A stretch of 64,000 bases of DNA from Microbacterium immunditiarum (GTDB lineage: Bacteria > Actinomycetota > Actinomycetes > Actinomycetales > Microbacteriaceae), in assembly GCF_013409785.1 (NCBI RefSeq), contig NZ_JACCBV010000001.1, forward strand, positions 2,728,001 to 2,792,000. Direction: 5' to 3'. A program made the position numbers and the translations under genes. The notes beneath the pieces are model-generated. The model had not been told where the DNA came from. It made no database searches and was given only the letters and a program-made list of their open reading frames with translations. Positions 24,746 through 36,133 of the stretch are shown here, piece by piece. Position 1 is the first letter of the stretch. Each line of letters begins with the position of its first letter.

Positions 24746-26108
24746 CCCGTTCCCCTCTCCTCACAATGCGCACCTCGCCTGTGCGCGGGCGCACGGTGCG
24801 GATCTCACCCGTGCGCGGCGACCGGCCGTTGAACGCGTCCTCGGCCGCCTCGAGTGCGGCGCTGCGTTCGACGAAGACCGTCGCGATGCCGCGGCCACGC
24901 CCTCGTGAGGCCCCGCCGGTCATGATGAGCCCTTCGTACTCGGCAGTCGCCCCCGGCTGCGGGATGCGGCCGAGCGCCTTGCCGAGCAGGCCGCCGATCG
25001 AGTCGACGTCCTCGTCCTCGAGCTCGATGCCGAACAGGTCGCCGACCTCGTCGAGCCCGAGGCGCGCGCTCACGCGGTAGCGGCCCGGCTCGACCTCGGT
25101 GACCTCGTCGGCTCGGGGGTCGTACTCGTCGGCGATCTCGCCGACGAGCTCCTCGATGAGATCCTCGAGCGTCACGAGCCCCGACACGCCTCCGTACTCA
25201 TCGACGACGAGGCACACGTGCACGGCGTCGCGCTTCATCTGCTGCAGCAGCGTCTCGGCGCGCATCGACTCGGGCACGAAGACCGCGGGACGGCTGATGC
25301 GGCTGATGGGCGCGTCGCGCCACCCGTTCTCGTCGCGGAAGCCGAACTGCACGAGGTCCTTGAGATAGAGCACCCCGACGACGTCATCCGCCTCGTCGTC
25401 GACGATCGGGATGCGCGAGACGCCTTTGTCGAGAAAGATCGCCATCGCCTCACGCGTCGACGCGTTCGCGTCGACGGTCACCATGTCGGTGCGCGGCACC
25501 ATCACCGCGCGCACGTAGGTGTCGGTGAAGTCGAACACCGAGTGGATGAGCTCGCGGTCGTCCTCCTCGATGAGCTCGTTCTCGGCGGCTTCGTCGATGA
25601 TCGAGAGCAGCTGCTCCTCCGACGCGAACGACGAGCCCCGCGACCCGCCCGGCGTGATACGCGTGCTCAGCGCGACCAGCCCGTGCGCGAGCGGCCCGAG
25701 GATGATGCGCACACCCCGCACGACCGGCGCCGCGCTCTTCAGCAGGCCGCGCGCATGCTGGCGGCCGAGGTTGCGAGGACCCGTTCCCACGACGACGTAC
25801 GACACGCCGGTCGTGAGCAGGGCCGCTGCGAGCATCGCCCACCAGATGTTGTCGAACAGCAGCGTAAACGCGACGGTGATGAGCACCGCGGCCGTGGTCT
25901 CGGCGAGGACGCGGATGAACACGACCGCGTTCTCGTGCGCCTCGGGGTCGTCGCCGATGCGGCGCAGCGAGTTCGCGTTGCGTCCGTTCGCCGCGAGCTC
26001 CGCGAGGTCGGCGCGTGACGTGACGCTCAGCGCCGCGTCGATCGCCACCATGAACGCGCCGAAGGCCATGAGCAGCACCGCCGCGACGAGCAGGAGGGCT
26101 TCGGTCAT
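24738..26108 (-). CDS. CorC/HlyC-type (CNNM-like) membrane protein with CBS domains
   Basis: 456 residues from ATG 26108 (ATGA overlap with ybeY). An N-terminal DUF21 membrane domain with about three helices (ALLLVAAVLLMAFGAFMV, AVLITVAFTLLF, MLAAALLTTGVSYVV), two CBS domains (from YVRAVMVPRTDMVTVDANAST and RPAVFVPESMRAETLLQQMK) and a C-terminal CorC_HlyC FAD-fold domain. Relatives take part in Mg2+/Co2+ export; the old hemolysin label is not meaningful. The C-terminal tail is basic and repetitive (RTGEIRTVRPRTGEVRIVRR). Confidence 0.9.
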   Translation of the reverse strand: MTEALLLVAAVLLMAFGAFMVAIDAALSVTSRADLAELAANGRNANSLRRIGDDPEAHENAVVFIRVLAETTAAVLITVAFTLLFDNIWWAMLAAALLTTGVSYVVVGTGPRNLGRQHARGLLKSAAPVVRGVRIILGPLAHGLVALSTRITPGGSRGSSFASEEQLLSIIDEAAENELIEEDDRELIHSVFDFTDTYVRAVMVPRTDMVTVDANASTREAMAIFLDKGVSRIPIVDDEADDVVGVLYLKDLVQFGFRDENGWRDAPISRISRPAVFVPESMRAETLLQQMKRDAVHVCLVVDEYGGVSGLVTLEDLIEELVGEIADEYDPRADEVTEVEPGRYRVSARLGLDEVGDLFGIELEDEDVDSIGGLLGKALGRIPQPGATAEYEGLIMTGGASRGRGRGIATVFVERSAALEAAEDAFNGRSPRTGEIRTVRPRTGEVRIVRRGERDV

Positions 26109-26575
26109 GCGCGGCCGCGCCGGCGTTCCGAGCCCTGGAACGCGGTGATGAGGCTCTTCTGCAGCCCGAACATCTCGCGCTCCTCCTCGGGCTCGGCGTG
26201 ATCGAATCCGAGCAGGTGCAGCAGGCCATGCGTCGTGAGCAGCACGAGCTCGTCCATCGTGGAGTGCTTGGCTGCGACCGCCTGGGTCTCGGCGACCTGC
26301 GGGCACAGGACGATGTCGCCGAGCAGCCCCGGGGGCGTCGGCATCTCCTCCGTGCCCGGCCGCAGCTCGTCCATCGGGAAGCTCAGCACGTCGGTCGGCC
26401 CGGGCTCGTCCATCCACTGCACGTGCAGCGCCTCCATCGCGCCCTCGTCGACGAGGAGGATCGCCACATCGGCATCCGGGCTCACGTGCAGCTCGGCCAG
26501 GCTGTGCTCCATGAGCCGCAGGAGGACCGTCTCGTCGACCTCGAGGCCCGACTCGTTCGTGATCTCGATCGTCAT
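26105..26575 (-). CDS. ybeY: rRNA maturation endoribonuclease YbeY
   Basis: 156 residues. Zinc-dependent RNase acting in 16S 3'-end processing and ribosome quality control. The metal motif H3xH5xH reads as HGLLHLLGFDH, followed by AEPEEEREMFGLQ. Overlaps phoH (ATGA) upstream and the CorC-like gene downstream, the usual phoH-ybeY-corC-era order. Confidence 0.96.
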   Translation of the reverse strand: MTIEITNESGLEVDETVLLRLMEHSLAELHVSPDADVAILLVDEGAMEALHVQWMDEPGPTDVLSFPMDELRPGTEEMPTPPGLLGDIVLCPQVAETQAVAAKHSTMDELVLLTTHGLLHLLGFDHAEPEEEREMFGLQKSLITAFQGSERRRGRA

Positions 26576-27648
26576 GAGCGACCTCGTTTCGGCAGGTGGT
26601 CACGCGGTCCGCTGGGACGGGCGGCGCGCCGCTCGGCCCGATTGGCGAACTCGGATGCCTCGTCCCGCTCGCGCCGGGCCGCGATGCGTCGCTCGTCGTA
26701 CTCGCTGTACGCGTCGACGATGCGGCCGACGAGCGTGTGACGCACGACGTCGTCGCTCGTGAGGTACGCGAAGTGGATGTCGTCGACCTCCTTGAGCACG
26801 CGCGTGACCAGCCGCAGACCCGACGACCCCTGCGGGAGGTCGATCTGGGTGATGTCGCCGGTGACGACCATCTTGGTGCCGAAGCCCAGACGCGTGAGGA
26901 ACATCTTCATCTGCTCAGGGGTCGTGTTCTGGGCCTCGTCGAGCACGACGAAGGAGTCGTTGAGCGTGCGACCGCGCATGTAGGCGAGCGGCGCGACCTC
27001 GATCGTGCCCGTCGCCATGAGCTTGGGCACGAGCTCGGGGTCCATCATCTCGTTGAGGGCGTCGTACAGCGGTCGCAGATACGGGTCGATCTTGTCGGTG
27101 AGCGTGCCCGGCAGGAATCCGAGCCGCTCCCCCGCCTCGACGGCCGGGCGCGTCAGGATGATGCGGTTGACCTCTTTGCGCTGCAGCGCCTGCACAGCCT
27201 TCGCCATCGCGAGGTAGGTCTTGCCCGTTCCGGCAGGACCGATGCCGAACACGATCGTGTTCTCCTCGATCGCGTCGACATACGCCTTCTGCCCGAGCGT
27301 CTTCGGGCGGATGACCTTGCCGCGTGTCGACAGGATCGCCTCGCCGAGCACCTCCGACGGGCGCGGACCCCCCTCGGACTGCAGGATGCGGTTCGACGAC
27401 GTCACGTCGACCGGATCCAGGCCCTGCCCCGCCTTCGTCATCGCGAGCAGCTCGTCGACGAGCGCACGGGCCGCGGCGACGGCGGGAGCGTCGCCGGTGA
27501 GGGTGATCTCGTTGCCGCGCACGTGGACGTCGACGTCGGGGTGCTCACGCTCGACGACGCGCAGCAGGCGGTCTTGGGGACCGAGGAGCTGCACCATGGC
27601 GACTCCGTCGGCGTAGACCCGCTCGACGGCGGGTTCGTTGTCGGTCAA
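26572..27648 (-). CDS. phoH: PhoH-family ATPase
   Basis: 358 residues with a TTG start at 27648 that overlaps the HIT gene stop as TTGA. An N-terminal KH-like region, then the PhoH P-loop core: Walker A GPAGTGKTY (about 134), RPAVEAGERLGFLPG, Walker B FVVLDEAQNTTPEQM, and GDITQIDLP. PhoH proteins are RNA-linked ATPases, here presumably working with YbeY. The C-terminus is a basic tail. Confidence 0.95.
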   Translation of the reverse strand: MTDNEPAVERVYADGVAMVQLLGPQDRLLRVVEREHPDVDVHVRGNEITLTGDAPAVAAARALVDELLAMTKAGQGLDPVDVTSSNRILQSEGGPRPSEVLGEAILSTRGKVIRPKTLGQKAYVDAIEENTIVFGIGPAGTGKTYLAMAKAVQALQRKEVNRIILTRPAVEAGERLGFLPGTLTDKIDPYLRPLYDALNEMMDPELVPKLMATGTIEVAPLAYMRGRTLNDSFVVLDEAQNTTPEQMKMFLTRLGFGTKMVVTGDITQIDLPQGSSGLRLVTRVLKEVDDIHFAYLTSDDVVRHTLVGRIVDAYSEYDERRIAARRERDEASEFANRAERRAARPSGPRDHLPKRGRS

Positions 27649-27986
27649 AGACTTCTCTCCTCCAGTCCCCCGGCGAGGACATGGGCGTGAACATGGAACA
27701 CCGTCTGGCCGGCGCCGGCGCCGCGGTTGAAGATCAGCCGGAAGTCGCCGTCGGCGTGCTCGGATGCGAGGGTGTTGGCGAGCCCGATCATCTCGGTGAG
27801 CAGATCGGGGTCGCCGGCGGCGAGCTCGACGACATCGCGGTACTCCTGAGACTTGGGGATCACGAGCAGATGCACGGGCGCCTGCGGGTTGATGTCGCGG
27901 ATCGCGAACACGTTCTCGGTCTGCGCGATGATCTCGGACGGGATCTCACCGGTGAAGATGCGCGTGAAGATCGAGGGTTCGCTCAT
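27645..27986 (-). CDS. HIT-family nucleotide hydrolase
   Basis: 113 residues from ATG 27986. Hint-like phosphoramidase fold with the histidine triad HVHAHVLAGG at about residues 98-107 and FRLIFNRGAGAGQTVFH before it. Hydrolyses AMP-lysine/AMP-NH2-type adenosine phosphoramidates in related proteins. Sits between rsmE and phoH in the operon. Confidence 0.93.
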   Translation of the reverse strand: MSEPSIFTRIFTGEIPSEIIAQTENVFAIRDINPQAPVHLLVIPKSQEYRDVVELAAGDPDLLTEMIGLANTLASEHADGDFRLIFNRGAGAGQTVFHVHAHVLAGGLEERSL

Positions 27987-28026
27987 GCGGACAAGTCTAG
28001 TTAGCGAGCCGTTCGCGCGGCGTGGG

Positions 28027-28770
28027 TCACCAGCGACCCAGCGCCGCATTCACGATGGCGAGCGCAGCAGGGCCGGCGGTCGACGTGCGCAGCACGGTGC
28101 CGCCCAGGCGCACGAGCCGGGCGCCGGCATCCGCGAGAGCCCGCAGCTCCTCAGGCGCAATGCCGCCCTCGGGACCGACGACGAGCACGAGGTCGCGCGG
28201 GTCTGCCGGGTCCAGGGCGATGGCGGTGAGGCGCTCGTCACCGGCCGGCTCGAGCACGAACGCGGATGCCCCGCCCTGCGCGACGCGCTGCGTGAGCTGC
28301 TTCGTGGTGACGAGCCCGCCCACCTCGGGCACCCACGCGCGGTGCGCCTGCTTCGCGGCCTCGCGCACGATCGTCGCCCAGCGCGCGCGGCCCTTCGCGG
28401 CCTTCGCGGCGTCCCAGCGGGATACGCTCCGGGACGCCTGCCACGGCACGATCTCGTCGACCCCGAGCTCGGTCGCCGCCTGCACCGCGAGCTCGTCGCG
28501 GTCGCCCTTCGCGAGAGCCTGCACGAGCACCACCCGCGGCGCCGGCGCCGGGACATCCGTCCGCCCGTCGATCCGCACGACGACCTCGCGCGGTGCGACC
28601 GACTCGCACGTTCCGGTGAGCCACGCGCCCTGACCGTCGCCGACCGTCACCTCCTCGCCGACGCGCACGCGGCGGACGCTCGCGGCGTGGTGCGCCTCGG
28701 CTCCCGTGAGCACGACGGTCTCGCCCGGGCGCGCGAGCACCTGCTCATCGAGGAGGAAGTGCAGCGGCAT
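28027..28770 (-). CDS. rsmE: 16S rRNA (uracil-1498-N3)-methyltransferase RsmE
   Basis: 247 residues. N-terminal PUA-like domain (MPLHFLLDEQV...GAEAHHAASVRRVRVGEEV) and a SPOUT knot with the SAM-binding motifs VLVVGPEGGIAPEEL and LVRLGGTVLRTSTAGPAAL. Starts at ATG 28770, 5 bp after the dnaJ stop; dnaJ-rsmE coupling is widespread. Confidence 0.95.
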   Translation of the reverse strand: MPLHFLLDEQVLARPGETVVLTGAEAHHAASVRRVRVGEEVTVGDGQGAWLTGTCESVAPREVVVRIDGRTDVPAPAPRVVLVQALAKGDRDELAVQAATELGVDEIVPWQASRSVSRWDAAKAAKGRARWATIVREAAKQAHRAWVPEVGGLVTTKQLTQRVAQGGASAFVLEPAGDERLTAIALDPADPRDLVLVVGPEGGIAPEELRALADAGARLVRLGGTVLRTSTAGPAALAIVNAALGRW

Positions 28771-28775
28771 CCGTG

Positions 28776-29891
28776 TCAGCCGTTCCGGAAGCGGTCGCGC
28801 AGCTTCGCGAACAGTCCCTGCTGGAAATGCGCGAGCCGTGGGGCCGGGGGCTTCGTCTTCTTCGCGAACTCCTCGATGAGGGTGCGCGATCGCCCGTCGA
28901 CGCGCGTGGGCGTCACGACGTGCACGCCGATGCGGAGGTCACCGCGCTGCGTGCCGCGCAGAGGCGTGATGCCGCGGCTGCGGACCGTGATCACGTCGCC
29001 GGACTGGACGCCGGGGCGCAGCTCGAGGTCGACCGGGCCGTCCAGCGACTCGATCGTGGTGGTCGTGCCCAGGATCGCGTCGGGCATCGACACCTCGAGC
29101 GTCGCGAGCAGGTCGTCGCCGTCGCGGCTGAACACCTCGTCGGGGGCGACCGTGACCTCGATGTAGAGGTCGCCGTTGGGGCCGCCACCGGGGCCGACCT
29201 CGCCCGAGCCGGGAAGCTGAAGGCGCAGCCCCGTCTCGACGCCGGCCGGGATGTCGATCGACACCGTGCGGCGCGCGCGCACGCGGCCCTGACCCTGGCA
29301 CGTGACGCACGGGTACGGGATCGTCGTGCCGTAGCCCTGGCACACCGTGCACGGCTGGCTCGTGACCACGTTGCCGAGGAGGCTCCGCACCTGCCGCTGC
29401 ACGTAGCCCGCACCGTGGCAGATGTCGCACGTGACGGGCCCCGTGCCCGGCTGGCAGCAGGAGCCCTGACACGTCTCGCACAGCACGGCCGTGTCGACCT
29501 CGATGTCGCGGTGCACGCCGAAGACGACGTCCTTGAGGTCGAGCGTGACGCGCACGAGGGCGTCCTGCCCGCGCTCGCGCCGGGACCGCGGCCGCGCCGC
29601 GCGCGTGCCGCCCGCCGCCCCGAAGAAGGTCTCGAAGATGTCGCTGAACCCGCCGAACCCGTTCGCGCCGCCGAACGGCGAGTCGCCGCCCATGTCGTAG
29701 CGGCGCCGCTGCTCGGGATCGCTCAGCACGTCGTACGCGTGGGTGACGAGCTTGAACCGCTCGGACGCCTCCTCGCCGGGGTTCACATCGGGGTGCAGCT
29801 CGCGCGCAAGCCGGCGGTACGCCTTCTTGATCTCCTCCTGGCTGGCGTCTCGTGAGACGCCGAGGACCTCGTAGTGGTCGTGGTCAGCCAC
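28776..29891 (-). CDS. dnaJ: Chaperone DnaJ (hrcA-linked type)
   Basis: 371 residues from GTG 29891. J domain with HPD ([12 protein letters not shown]), a short Gly/Phe region ([17 protein letters not shown]), four zinc CxxCxGxG-type repeats ([32 protein letters not shown]) and the C-terminal substrate domain. The first zinc repeat has Ser-Cys in place of the usual Gly. This is the second actinobacterial DnaJ (dnaJ2), downstream of hrcA and so presumably under CIRCE control; the dnaK-linked copy is not in this window. Confidence 0.95.
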   Translation of the reverse strand: MADHDHYEVLGVSRDASQEEIKKAYRRLARELHPDVNPGEEASERFKLVTHAYDVLSDPEQRRRYDMGGDSPFGGANGFGGFSDIFETFFGAAGGTRAARPRSRRERGQDALVRVTLDLKDVVFGVHRDIEVDTAVLCETCQGSCCQPGTGPVTCDICHGAGYVQRQVRSLLGNVVTSQPCTVCQGYGTTIPYPCVTCQGQGRVRARRTVSIDIPAGVETGLRLQLPGSGEVGPGGGPNGDLYIEVTVAPDEVFSRDGDDLLATLEVSMPDAILGTTTTIESLDGPVDLELRPGVQSGDVITVRSRGITPLRGTQRGDLRIGVHVVTPTRVDGRSRTLIEEFAKKTKPPAPRLAHFQQGLFAKLRDRFRNG

Positions 29892-29941
29892 ATTCGCCTT
29901 CCCGCCCGCGTTCCGCGGGATCGATCGTCACGGATGCCTCG

Positions 29942-30994
29942 TCAGCGCGAGTTCTCGTCGTGGAGCATCCGGGTGAGGTAGCGCGCGACGGCTCGCACCG
30001 CCGCGAGGTTCGTGGGGTAGTCCATGCGCGTCGGACCCATGACGCCCACGCGGGCGAGCGAGCCCGTCGCATCGTAATCGCTGGCGACGACAGACGCCTC
30101 GGCCAGTCCGAACGGCTCGTTCTCGCGCCCGATGCTCGCCGAGAGTCCCTGGTCGTCGGCGTGCATCTCGCTCACGAGGCGCAGGAGCGTGACCTGCTCC
30201 TCGATCGCCTCGAGCAGCGGATAGATGCTGCCGCGGAAGTCCGACTCGCGCCGAGCGAGGTTCGCCGCGCCGGCGAGCACGAGACGGTCCTGCCGGAACT
30301 CTTCGAGCTCTTCGGACACGACCCGCAGGAGCTCGACCGTCGCGTCGTCGATGGCGGCCGGCTTCGCCGACGCGGGGGCGGCGGATGCCTCGGCCAGCCG
30401 CTCGTCGACGAGGTGGGCGCCGTCGCGCACCGACCTGCCGACGATCACCGACGAGACCGCCGCGCGCAGGCGCTGCACCTCGTCTTCGGAGTACTCGCCG
30501 CGGACGTTCGCGAGGCGCTGCGACACCCGGCCGGTGTCGGTCACGATGATCACGAGCATGCGGCCGCCGCCGAGCTGGACGAGCTCGACATGCGAGACGC
30601 TCGCACGCGAGAAGGAGGGGTACTGGACGATCGCGACCTGGCCCGTCAGGCGCGTGAGCGCGCGGACCGTTTGGACGAGCAGGTCGTCGAGGTCGCCGGC
30701 ATCTTCGAGGAACGCCATGATCGCCGAGCGCTGGGCGGACGTCAGCGGGCGCAGCTCCGCGAGGTGGTCGACGAACACGCGGTAGCCCTTGTCGGTGGGC
30801 ACGCGACCCGAGGACGTGTGCGGGGCGACGATCAACTCTTCGTCTTCGAGCTGGGCCATGTCGTTGCGGATGGTGGCCGCGGACACGCCGAAGGCATGCC
30901 GCTCGACGATGGACTTGCTGCCGACCGGCTCGTTCGTGTCGACGTAGTCCTGCACGATCGCCCGCAGGACCTGGAGGCCGCGTTCGCTGACCAT
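29942..30994 (-). CDS. hrcA: Heat-inducible transcription repressor HrcA
   Basis: 350 residues. N-terminal winged helix (AIVQDYVDTNEPVGSKSIVERHAFGVSAATIRNDMAQLEDEELI...TSSGRVPTDKGYRVFVD) and a GAF-like dimer domain ending in GPTRMDYPTNLAAVRAVARYL. HrcA binds CIRCE; the element lies 13 bp upstream of the start, so the hrcA-dnaJ-rsmE run is autoregulated. Confidence 0.96.
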   Translation of the reverse strand: MVSERGLQVLRAIVQDYVDTNEPVGSKSIVERHAFGVSAATIRNDMAQLEDEELIVAPHTSSGRVPTDKGYRVFVDHLAELRPLTSAQRSAIMAFLEDAGDLDDLLVQTVRALTRLTGQVAIVQYPSFSRASVSHVELVQLGGGRMLVIIVTDTGRVSQRLANVRGEYSEDEVQRLRAAVSSVIVGRSVRDGAHLVDERLAEASAAPASAKPAAIDDATVELLRVVSEELEEFRQDRLVLAGAANLARRESDFRGSIYPLLEAIEEQVTLLRLVSEMHADDQGLSASIGRENEPFGLAEASVVASDYDATGSLARVGVMGPTRMDYPTNLAAVRAVARYLTRMLHDENSR

Positions 30995-31006
30995 TCACCC
31001 TCCCGC

Positions 31007-31033
31007 TTGGCACTCTGCTGTCGTGAGTGCCAA
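31007..31033. promoter_or_regulatory. CIRCE operator of hrcA-dnaJ
   Basis: TTGGCACTC-N9-GAGTGCCAA, a perfect 9-bp inverted repeat differing from the classical CIRCE (TTAGCACTC-N9-GAGTGCTAA) only by one compensated base pair. It lies between hemW and hrcA, directly before the hrcA start. Confidence 0.95.
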
Positions 31034-31074
31034 TTCTAGCGGACGACCTGGGGCATCGACTGAGAAACGCGGGC

Positions 31075-32298
31075 TCACAGCCCCGGCGTCAGGGCGCGCA
31101 CGACGGCGTCGGCGAGCAGGCGCCCGCGCAGCGTCAGCACGATGCGCCCGTGGAGCGCTTCCGCACCGTCGATGAGCCCGTCTGCGATGAGTCGGGCGAC
31201 CGCGTGGCGCCCCTCCCCCAGCAGTTCCGAGACGGGGTAGCCCTCGCGGATGCGCGTCCCCAGCAGCACGCCCTCGAGGGCGCGGGCCGCCGCATCCGTC
31301 CTCTCCCGACCGGCCGCCGGGGTCTCGCCCGAGGCGAGGCGCTGTGCGTATGCGGCGGGATGCTTGACGTTCCAGAACCGCACGCCCGAGACGTGGCTGT
31401 GCGCTCCCGGTCCGAAGCCCCACCAGTCGTGACCGCGCCAGTACGCGAGGTTGTGGCGCGAGCGGTGCTCGGCGCCGCGCGCCCAGTTCGAGACCTCGTA
31501 CCACTCGAAACCCGTCGCCCCCAGCAGCTCGTCGGCGAGCTCGTACATGTCGGCCTGCAGGTCGTCGTCGGGCGCGGGAACCTCGCCCCGGCGGATCTGG
31601 CGCTCGAGCTTCGTGCCCTCCTCGATGATGAGCGCGTACGCCGACACGTGGTCGGGTTCGAGAGTCAGCGCGGTCTCGACCGAGCTGCGCCAGTCCGCGA
31701 GCGATTCCCCGGGCGCGCCGTAGATGAGGTCCACGCTCACGTCGAGTCCCGCGCCACGGGCGGCGTCGACGGCCGTTCGCACGTTCGCCGGCTCGTGCGT
31801 GCGGTCGAGCGCGGCCAGCACATGCGGGACGGCCGACTGCATGCCGATCGAGAGCCGAGTGACGCCGGATGCCGCGAGCTCGGCTGCCGTGGCATCCGTG
31901 ACCGTGTCGGGGTTCGCCTCGACAGTGACCTCGGCACCCGCCTCGATCCCGAAGGCGTCCCGCACGCCGGCGAGCATCCGCGCGAGGTCGCCGGGCGGCA
32001 GGAGCGTCGGCGTGCCGCCGCCGAAGAAGACAGTGGAGGCGGGACGCAGCGGGCCCTTCGCCGCGAGCACGTTGCGCGCGAGGGCGACCTCGCGCAGGAG
32101 CGTGTCGGCGTACTCGTCCTGCCGCGCGCCGCGCAGCTCGCTCGAGGTGTACGTGTTGAAGTCGCAGTATCCGCAGCGCACGCGGCAGAAAGGCACGTGC
32201 AGGTAGACGCTGAACGGCGTCGCGGGACCGATCGAGGTCTCGTCGGGGAGCGCGCCGTCCGCGGGGACCGCCTCTCCGATCGGCAGCGCGGCGCCCAT
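31075..32298 (-). CDS. hemW: HemW-like radical SAM protein
   Basis: 407 residues from ATG 32298 (ATGA overlap with the DUF1990 gene). Radical SAM core with the cluster motif CRVRCGYCDF near the N-terminus, FFGGGTPTLLPP, VTVEANPD and the HemN/W C-terminal domain. HemW is a heme chaperone; it lacks coproporphyrinogen oxidase activity and the extra N-terminal region of HemN, as here. lepA-hemW-hrcA order is typical. Confidence 0.93.
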   Translation of the reverse strand: MGAALPIGEAVPADGALPDETSIGPATPFSVYLHVPFCRVRCGYCDFNTYTSSELRGARQDEYADTLLREVALARNVLAAKGPLRPASTVFFGGGTPTLLPPGDLARMLAGVRDAFGIEAGAEVTVEANPDTVTDATAAELAASGVTRLSIGMQSAVPHVLAALDRTHEPANVRTAVDAARGAGLDVSVDLIYGAPGESLADWRSSVETALTLEPDHVSAYALIIEEGTKLERQIRRGEVPAPDDDLQADMYELADELLGATGFEWYEVSNWARGAEHRSRHNLAYWRGHDWWGFGPGAHSHVSGVRFWNVKHPAAYAQRLASGETPAAGRERTDAAARALEGVLLGTRIREGYPVSELLGEGRHAVARLIADGLIDGAEALHGRIVLTLRGRLLADAVVRALTPGL

Positions 32299-32948
32299 CA
32301 GGCCGGAGTCGCGTACAGCGGCGAGATCGCGCGCAGGTACCGCGTGAACAGCTCGCGCCGGCGGCGCCGCACGAGCCGCGGGAACAGGCGGTACAGCATG
32401 CCGACGGGGCGGTCGAACGCCCGCACGGTGAACCACACCTCGTCGTTGTCGTGCCAGTCGAGCATGAACGACTCCTCGCCGCTGACGACGGAGTCGCCGA
32501 CGGTGCCCAGGGCGAAGCCGACGCGGCGGGGCTCCTCGACGGCGAAGATCACGCGCAGCTCACCGCCCGCACGCATGCCGCGCACGCGCCCCTCGAGCTG
32601 GATCGTCATGCCGCCGCTCACGAACGGCGTGCCGTCGGCGTCGAAGCGCTGCTCGACCTCGAGCTTGCTCGGCGCGATCGGGTTGCCCTCGTTGTCGAAG
32701 CTCACGCCCGAGTACATCGGGCCTGATGCGGGGCGCACGTCCGCGAGCGTCAGACCCGCCCCGCGCAGCGCGGTCCACGACATGAGCGCCTCGCTCGCGG
32801 TGTGGAAACGGGACTCGCCGCTGCCGATGCGCCACGAGGACTCCGCCGGGATGCTGCGCTCCGGCGGGTACTGCATCAGATCCGGCGCCTGCGTCGCCCC
32901 GACGGCGGCGTAGTCGACGGTCTCGTCCTTGAACGTGCCCCGGCGCAT
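32298..32948 (-). CDS. DUF1990 family protein
   Basis: 216 residues. Matches the DUF1990 pattern: SWRIGSGESRFHTASEALMSWTALRGAGL, a middle beta domain and FALGTVGDSVVSGEESFMLDWHDNDEVWFTVRAFDRP, ending in a basic helix. Function unknown; common in actinobacteria. Sits in the lepA-hemW segment. Confidence 0.85.
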   Translation of the reverse strand: MRRGTFKDETVDYAAVGATQAPDLMQYPPERSIPAESSWRIGSGESRFHTASEALMSWTALRGAGLTLADVRPASGPMYSGVSFDNEGNPIAPSKLEVEQRFDADGTPFVSGGMTIQLEGRVRGMRAGGELRVIFAVEEPRRVGFALGTVGDSVVSGEESFMLDWHDNDEVWFTVRAFDRPVGMLYRLFPRLVRRRRRELFTRYLRAISPLYATPA

Positions 32949-32967
32949 GGATTCCAGCCTACTTCGC

Positions 32968-34818
<1,851 letters not shown>

Positions 34819-34957
34819 GTCCCGTCGATTCTACGTGGGCGGGTCCTGACCGACCGCCGAGGGCCGTGACGCAGGCCGCGGGCCGCTGTTCGCGCAGATT
34901 ATGGCACGGTCTCACGGATGCCGCCGCCGCCCTCGCGCACCGCATAACCTGAATCGC

Positions 34958-35683
34958 ATGGTTGTGCAGGTCGTGCTCGTGCACGGCATCCGCACGTCCG
35001 CAACCATGTGGCGCGCCCAGCTCGAGTACCTCACGGAGCGCGGCAATCCGGTGACCGCGGTGGACCTCCCCGGGCACGGCGCGCGCATGTCCGAGGTGTT
35101 CACGATCGACTCGGCGTTCGAGGCGATCGGCGCCGCGGTGCGCGACGCGGCGGCACGCGGGCCTGTGCTGCTCGTCGGACACTCGATGGGCGGACTCCTC
35201 TCGATCGAGTACGCCGGCGCGGAGGATCCGCCGCCGGTCGCGGGCTTCATCGCGGCGTCGTGCACGGCGATCCCACGCGGTGTCGGTCTCACGACCTACC
35301 GCCTGCTCGCGCGCGGGTTCGACCGGCTGCCGGGGCGCGGGCAGCGGCTCGCCGACCTCGTGCTCGATCGCACGCTGCCGCCCGAGACGCGACTCGACTT
35401 CGGCGCCGGCGGCTACGCGTACGACGCGCAGGACGTCGCCCTGCGCAGCCTCTCGGTGCTCGACCTGCTCGCGGCGCTGCACCGCATCGAGGTGCCGCTG
35501 TGGTTCGTGAACGGCCAGTACGATCAGCTGCGCGTCAACGAGCGGCTCTTCACTCGCGTCGCGCAGCACGCCGAGCTCATCGTCATCCCCCGCACGAGCC
35601 ACCTCGTGACCGCGATGAGGCCTCGCGTGTTCAACGCGATCCTCAACCTCGCGCTCACGACGCTCGAGCGCCGGGAGTCTTAG
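34958..35683 (+). CDS. Alpha/beta hydrolase
   Basis: 241 residues from ATG 34958. Alpha/beta-hydrolase fold: VVLVHGIRTSATMW oxyanion loop, nucleophile elbow GHSMGG (Ser about 84), acid in VNGQYDQLR and catalytic His in PRTSHLVTAM. Substrate unknown; esterase/lipase-like. Its stop is 133 bp before rpsT. Confidence 0.88.
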   Translation: MVVQVVLVHGIRTSATMWRAQLEYLTERGNPVTAVDLPGHGARMSEVFTIDSAFEAIGAAVRDAAARGPVLLVGHSMGGLLSIEYAGAEDPPPVAGFIAASCTAIPRGVGLTTYRLLARGFDRLPGRGQRLADLVLDRTLPPETRLDFGAGGYAYDAQDVALRSLSVLDLLAALHRIEVPLWFVNGQYDQLRVNERLFTRVAQHAELIVIPRTSHLVTAMRPRVFNAILNLALTTLERRES

Positions 35684-35707
35684 GGACCGCGCGAGACCTG
35701 GTAGACT
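35680..35707 (+). promoter_or_regulatory. Probable rpsT promoter
   Basis: TTAGGG (35680-35685), a 16-bp spacer and TAGACT (35702-35707), leaving a leader of about 100 nt before the GTG start. S20 leaders often carry autoregulatory structure; none was identified. Confidence 0.45.
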
Positions 35708-35815
35708 CACTGTTTGGCTTGCGTGTGGGTTCCATCCCTCACGACCGCCGTGCGGCAACCCTCTCCTGCCACTCGGCACTCCATCGAAAACCTCTGAACG
35801 AAAGAACGTCGACAC

Positions 35816-36076
35816 GTGGCGAACATCAAGTCGCAGATCAAGCGCAACAAGACCAACGAGAAGGCGCGTGAGCGCAACAAGGCCGTGAAGAGCGAGCTGA
35901 AGACCCTCGTGCGTCACACCCGCGAGGCTGTCGCGGCGGGCGACAAGGCCGCCGCTGAGAAGTCGCTCAAGGCGGCGAACCGCAAGCTCGACAAGGCCGT
36001 CAGCAAGGGCGTCATCCACAAGAACCAGGCCGCCAACCGCAAGTCGGCGATCGCCAAGCAGGTTGCGTCGCTCTGA
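35816..36076 (+). CDS. rpsT: 30S ribosomal protein S20
   Basis: 86 residues from a GTG start, typical of S20: very basic, all-helical ([38 protein letters not shown] ... [19 protein letters not shown]). Binds the 5' domain of 16S rRNA. Followed at once by a strong terminator. Confidence 0.98.
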   Translation: MANIKSQIKRNKTNEKARERNKAVKSELKTLVRHTREAVAAGDKAAAEKSLKAANRKLDKAVSKGVIHKNQAANRKSAIAKQVASL

Positions 36077-36092
36077 TCCGAGCCGCTTCGAG

Positions 36093-36122
36093 AAGGCCCG
36101 TCCCCCAGGGGGCGGGCCTTTT
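36093..36122 (+). terminator. Rho-independent terminator of rpsT
   Basis: AAGGCCCG...CGGGCCTTTT with paired C/G runs (TCCCCC/GGGGG) gives a long GC-rich stem ending in TTTT on the plus strand. The AA at the left end makes it usable from the minus strand too, where holA converges. Confidence 0.9.
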
Positions 36123-36133
36123 CCGTGCCCGCG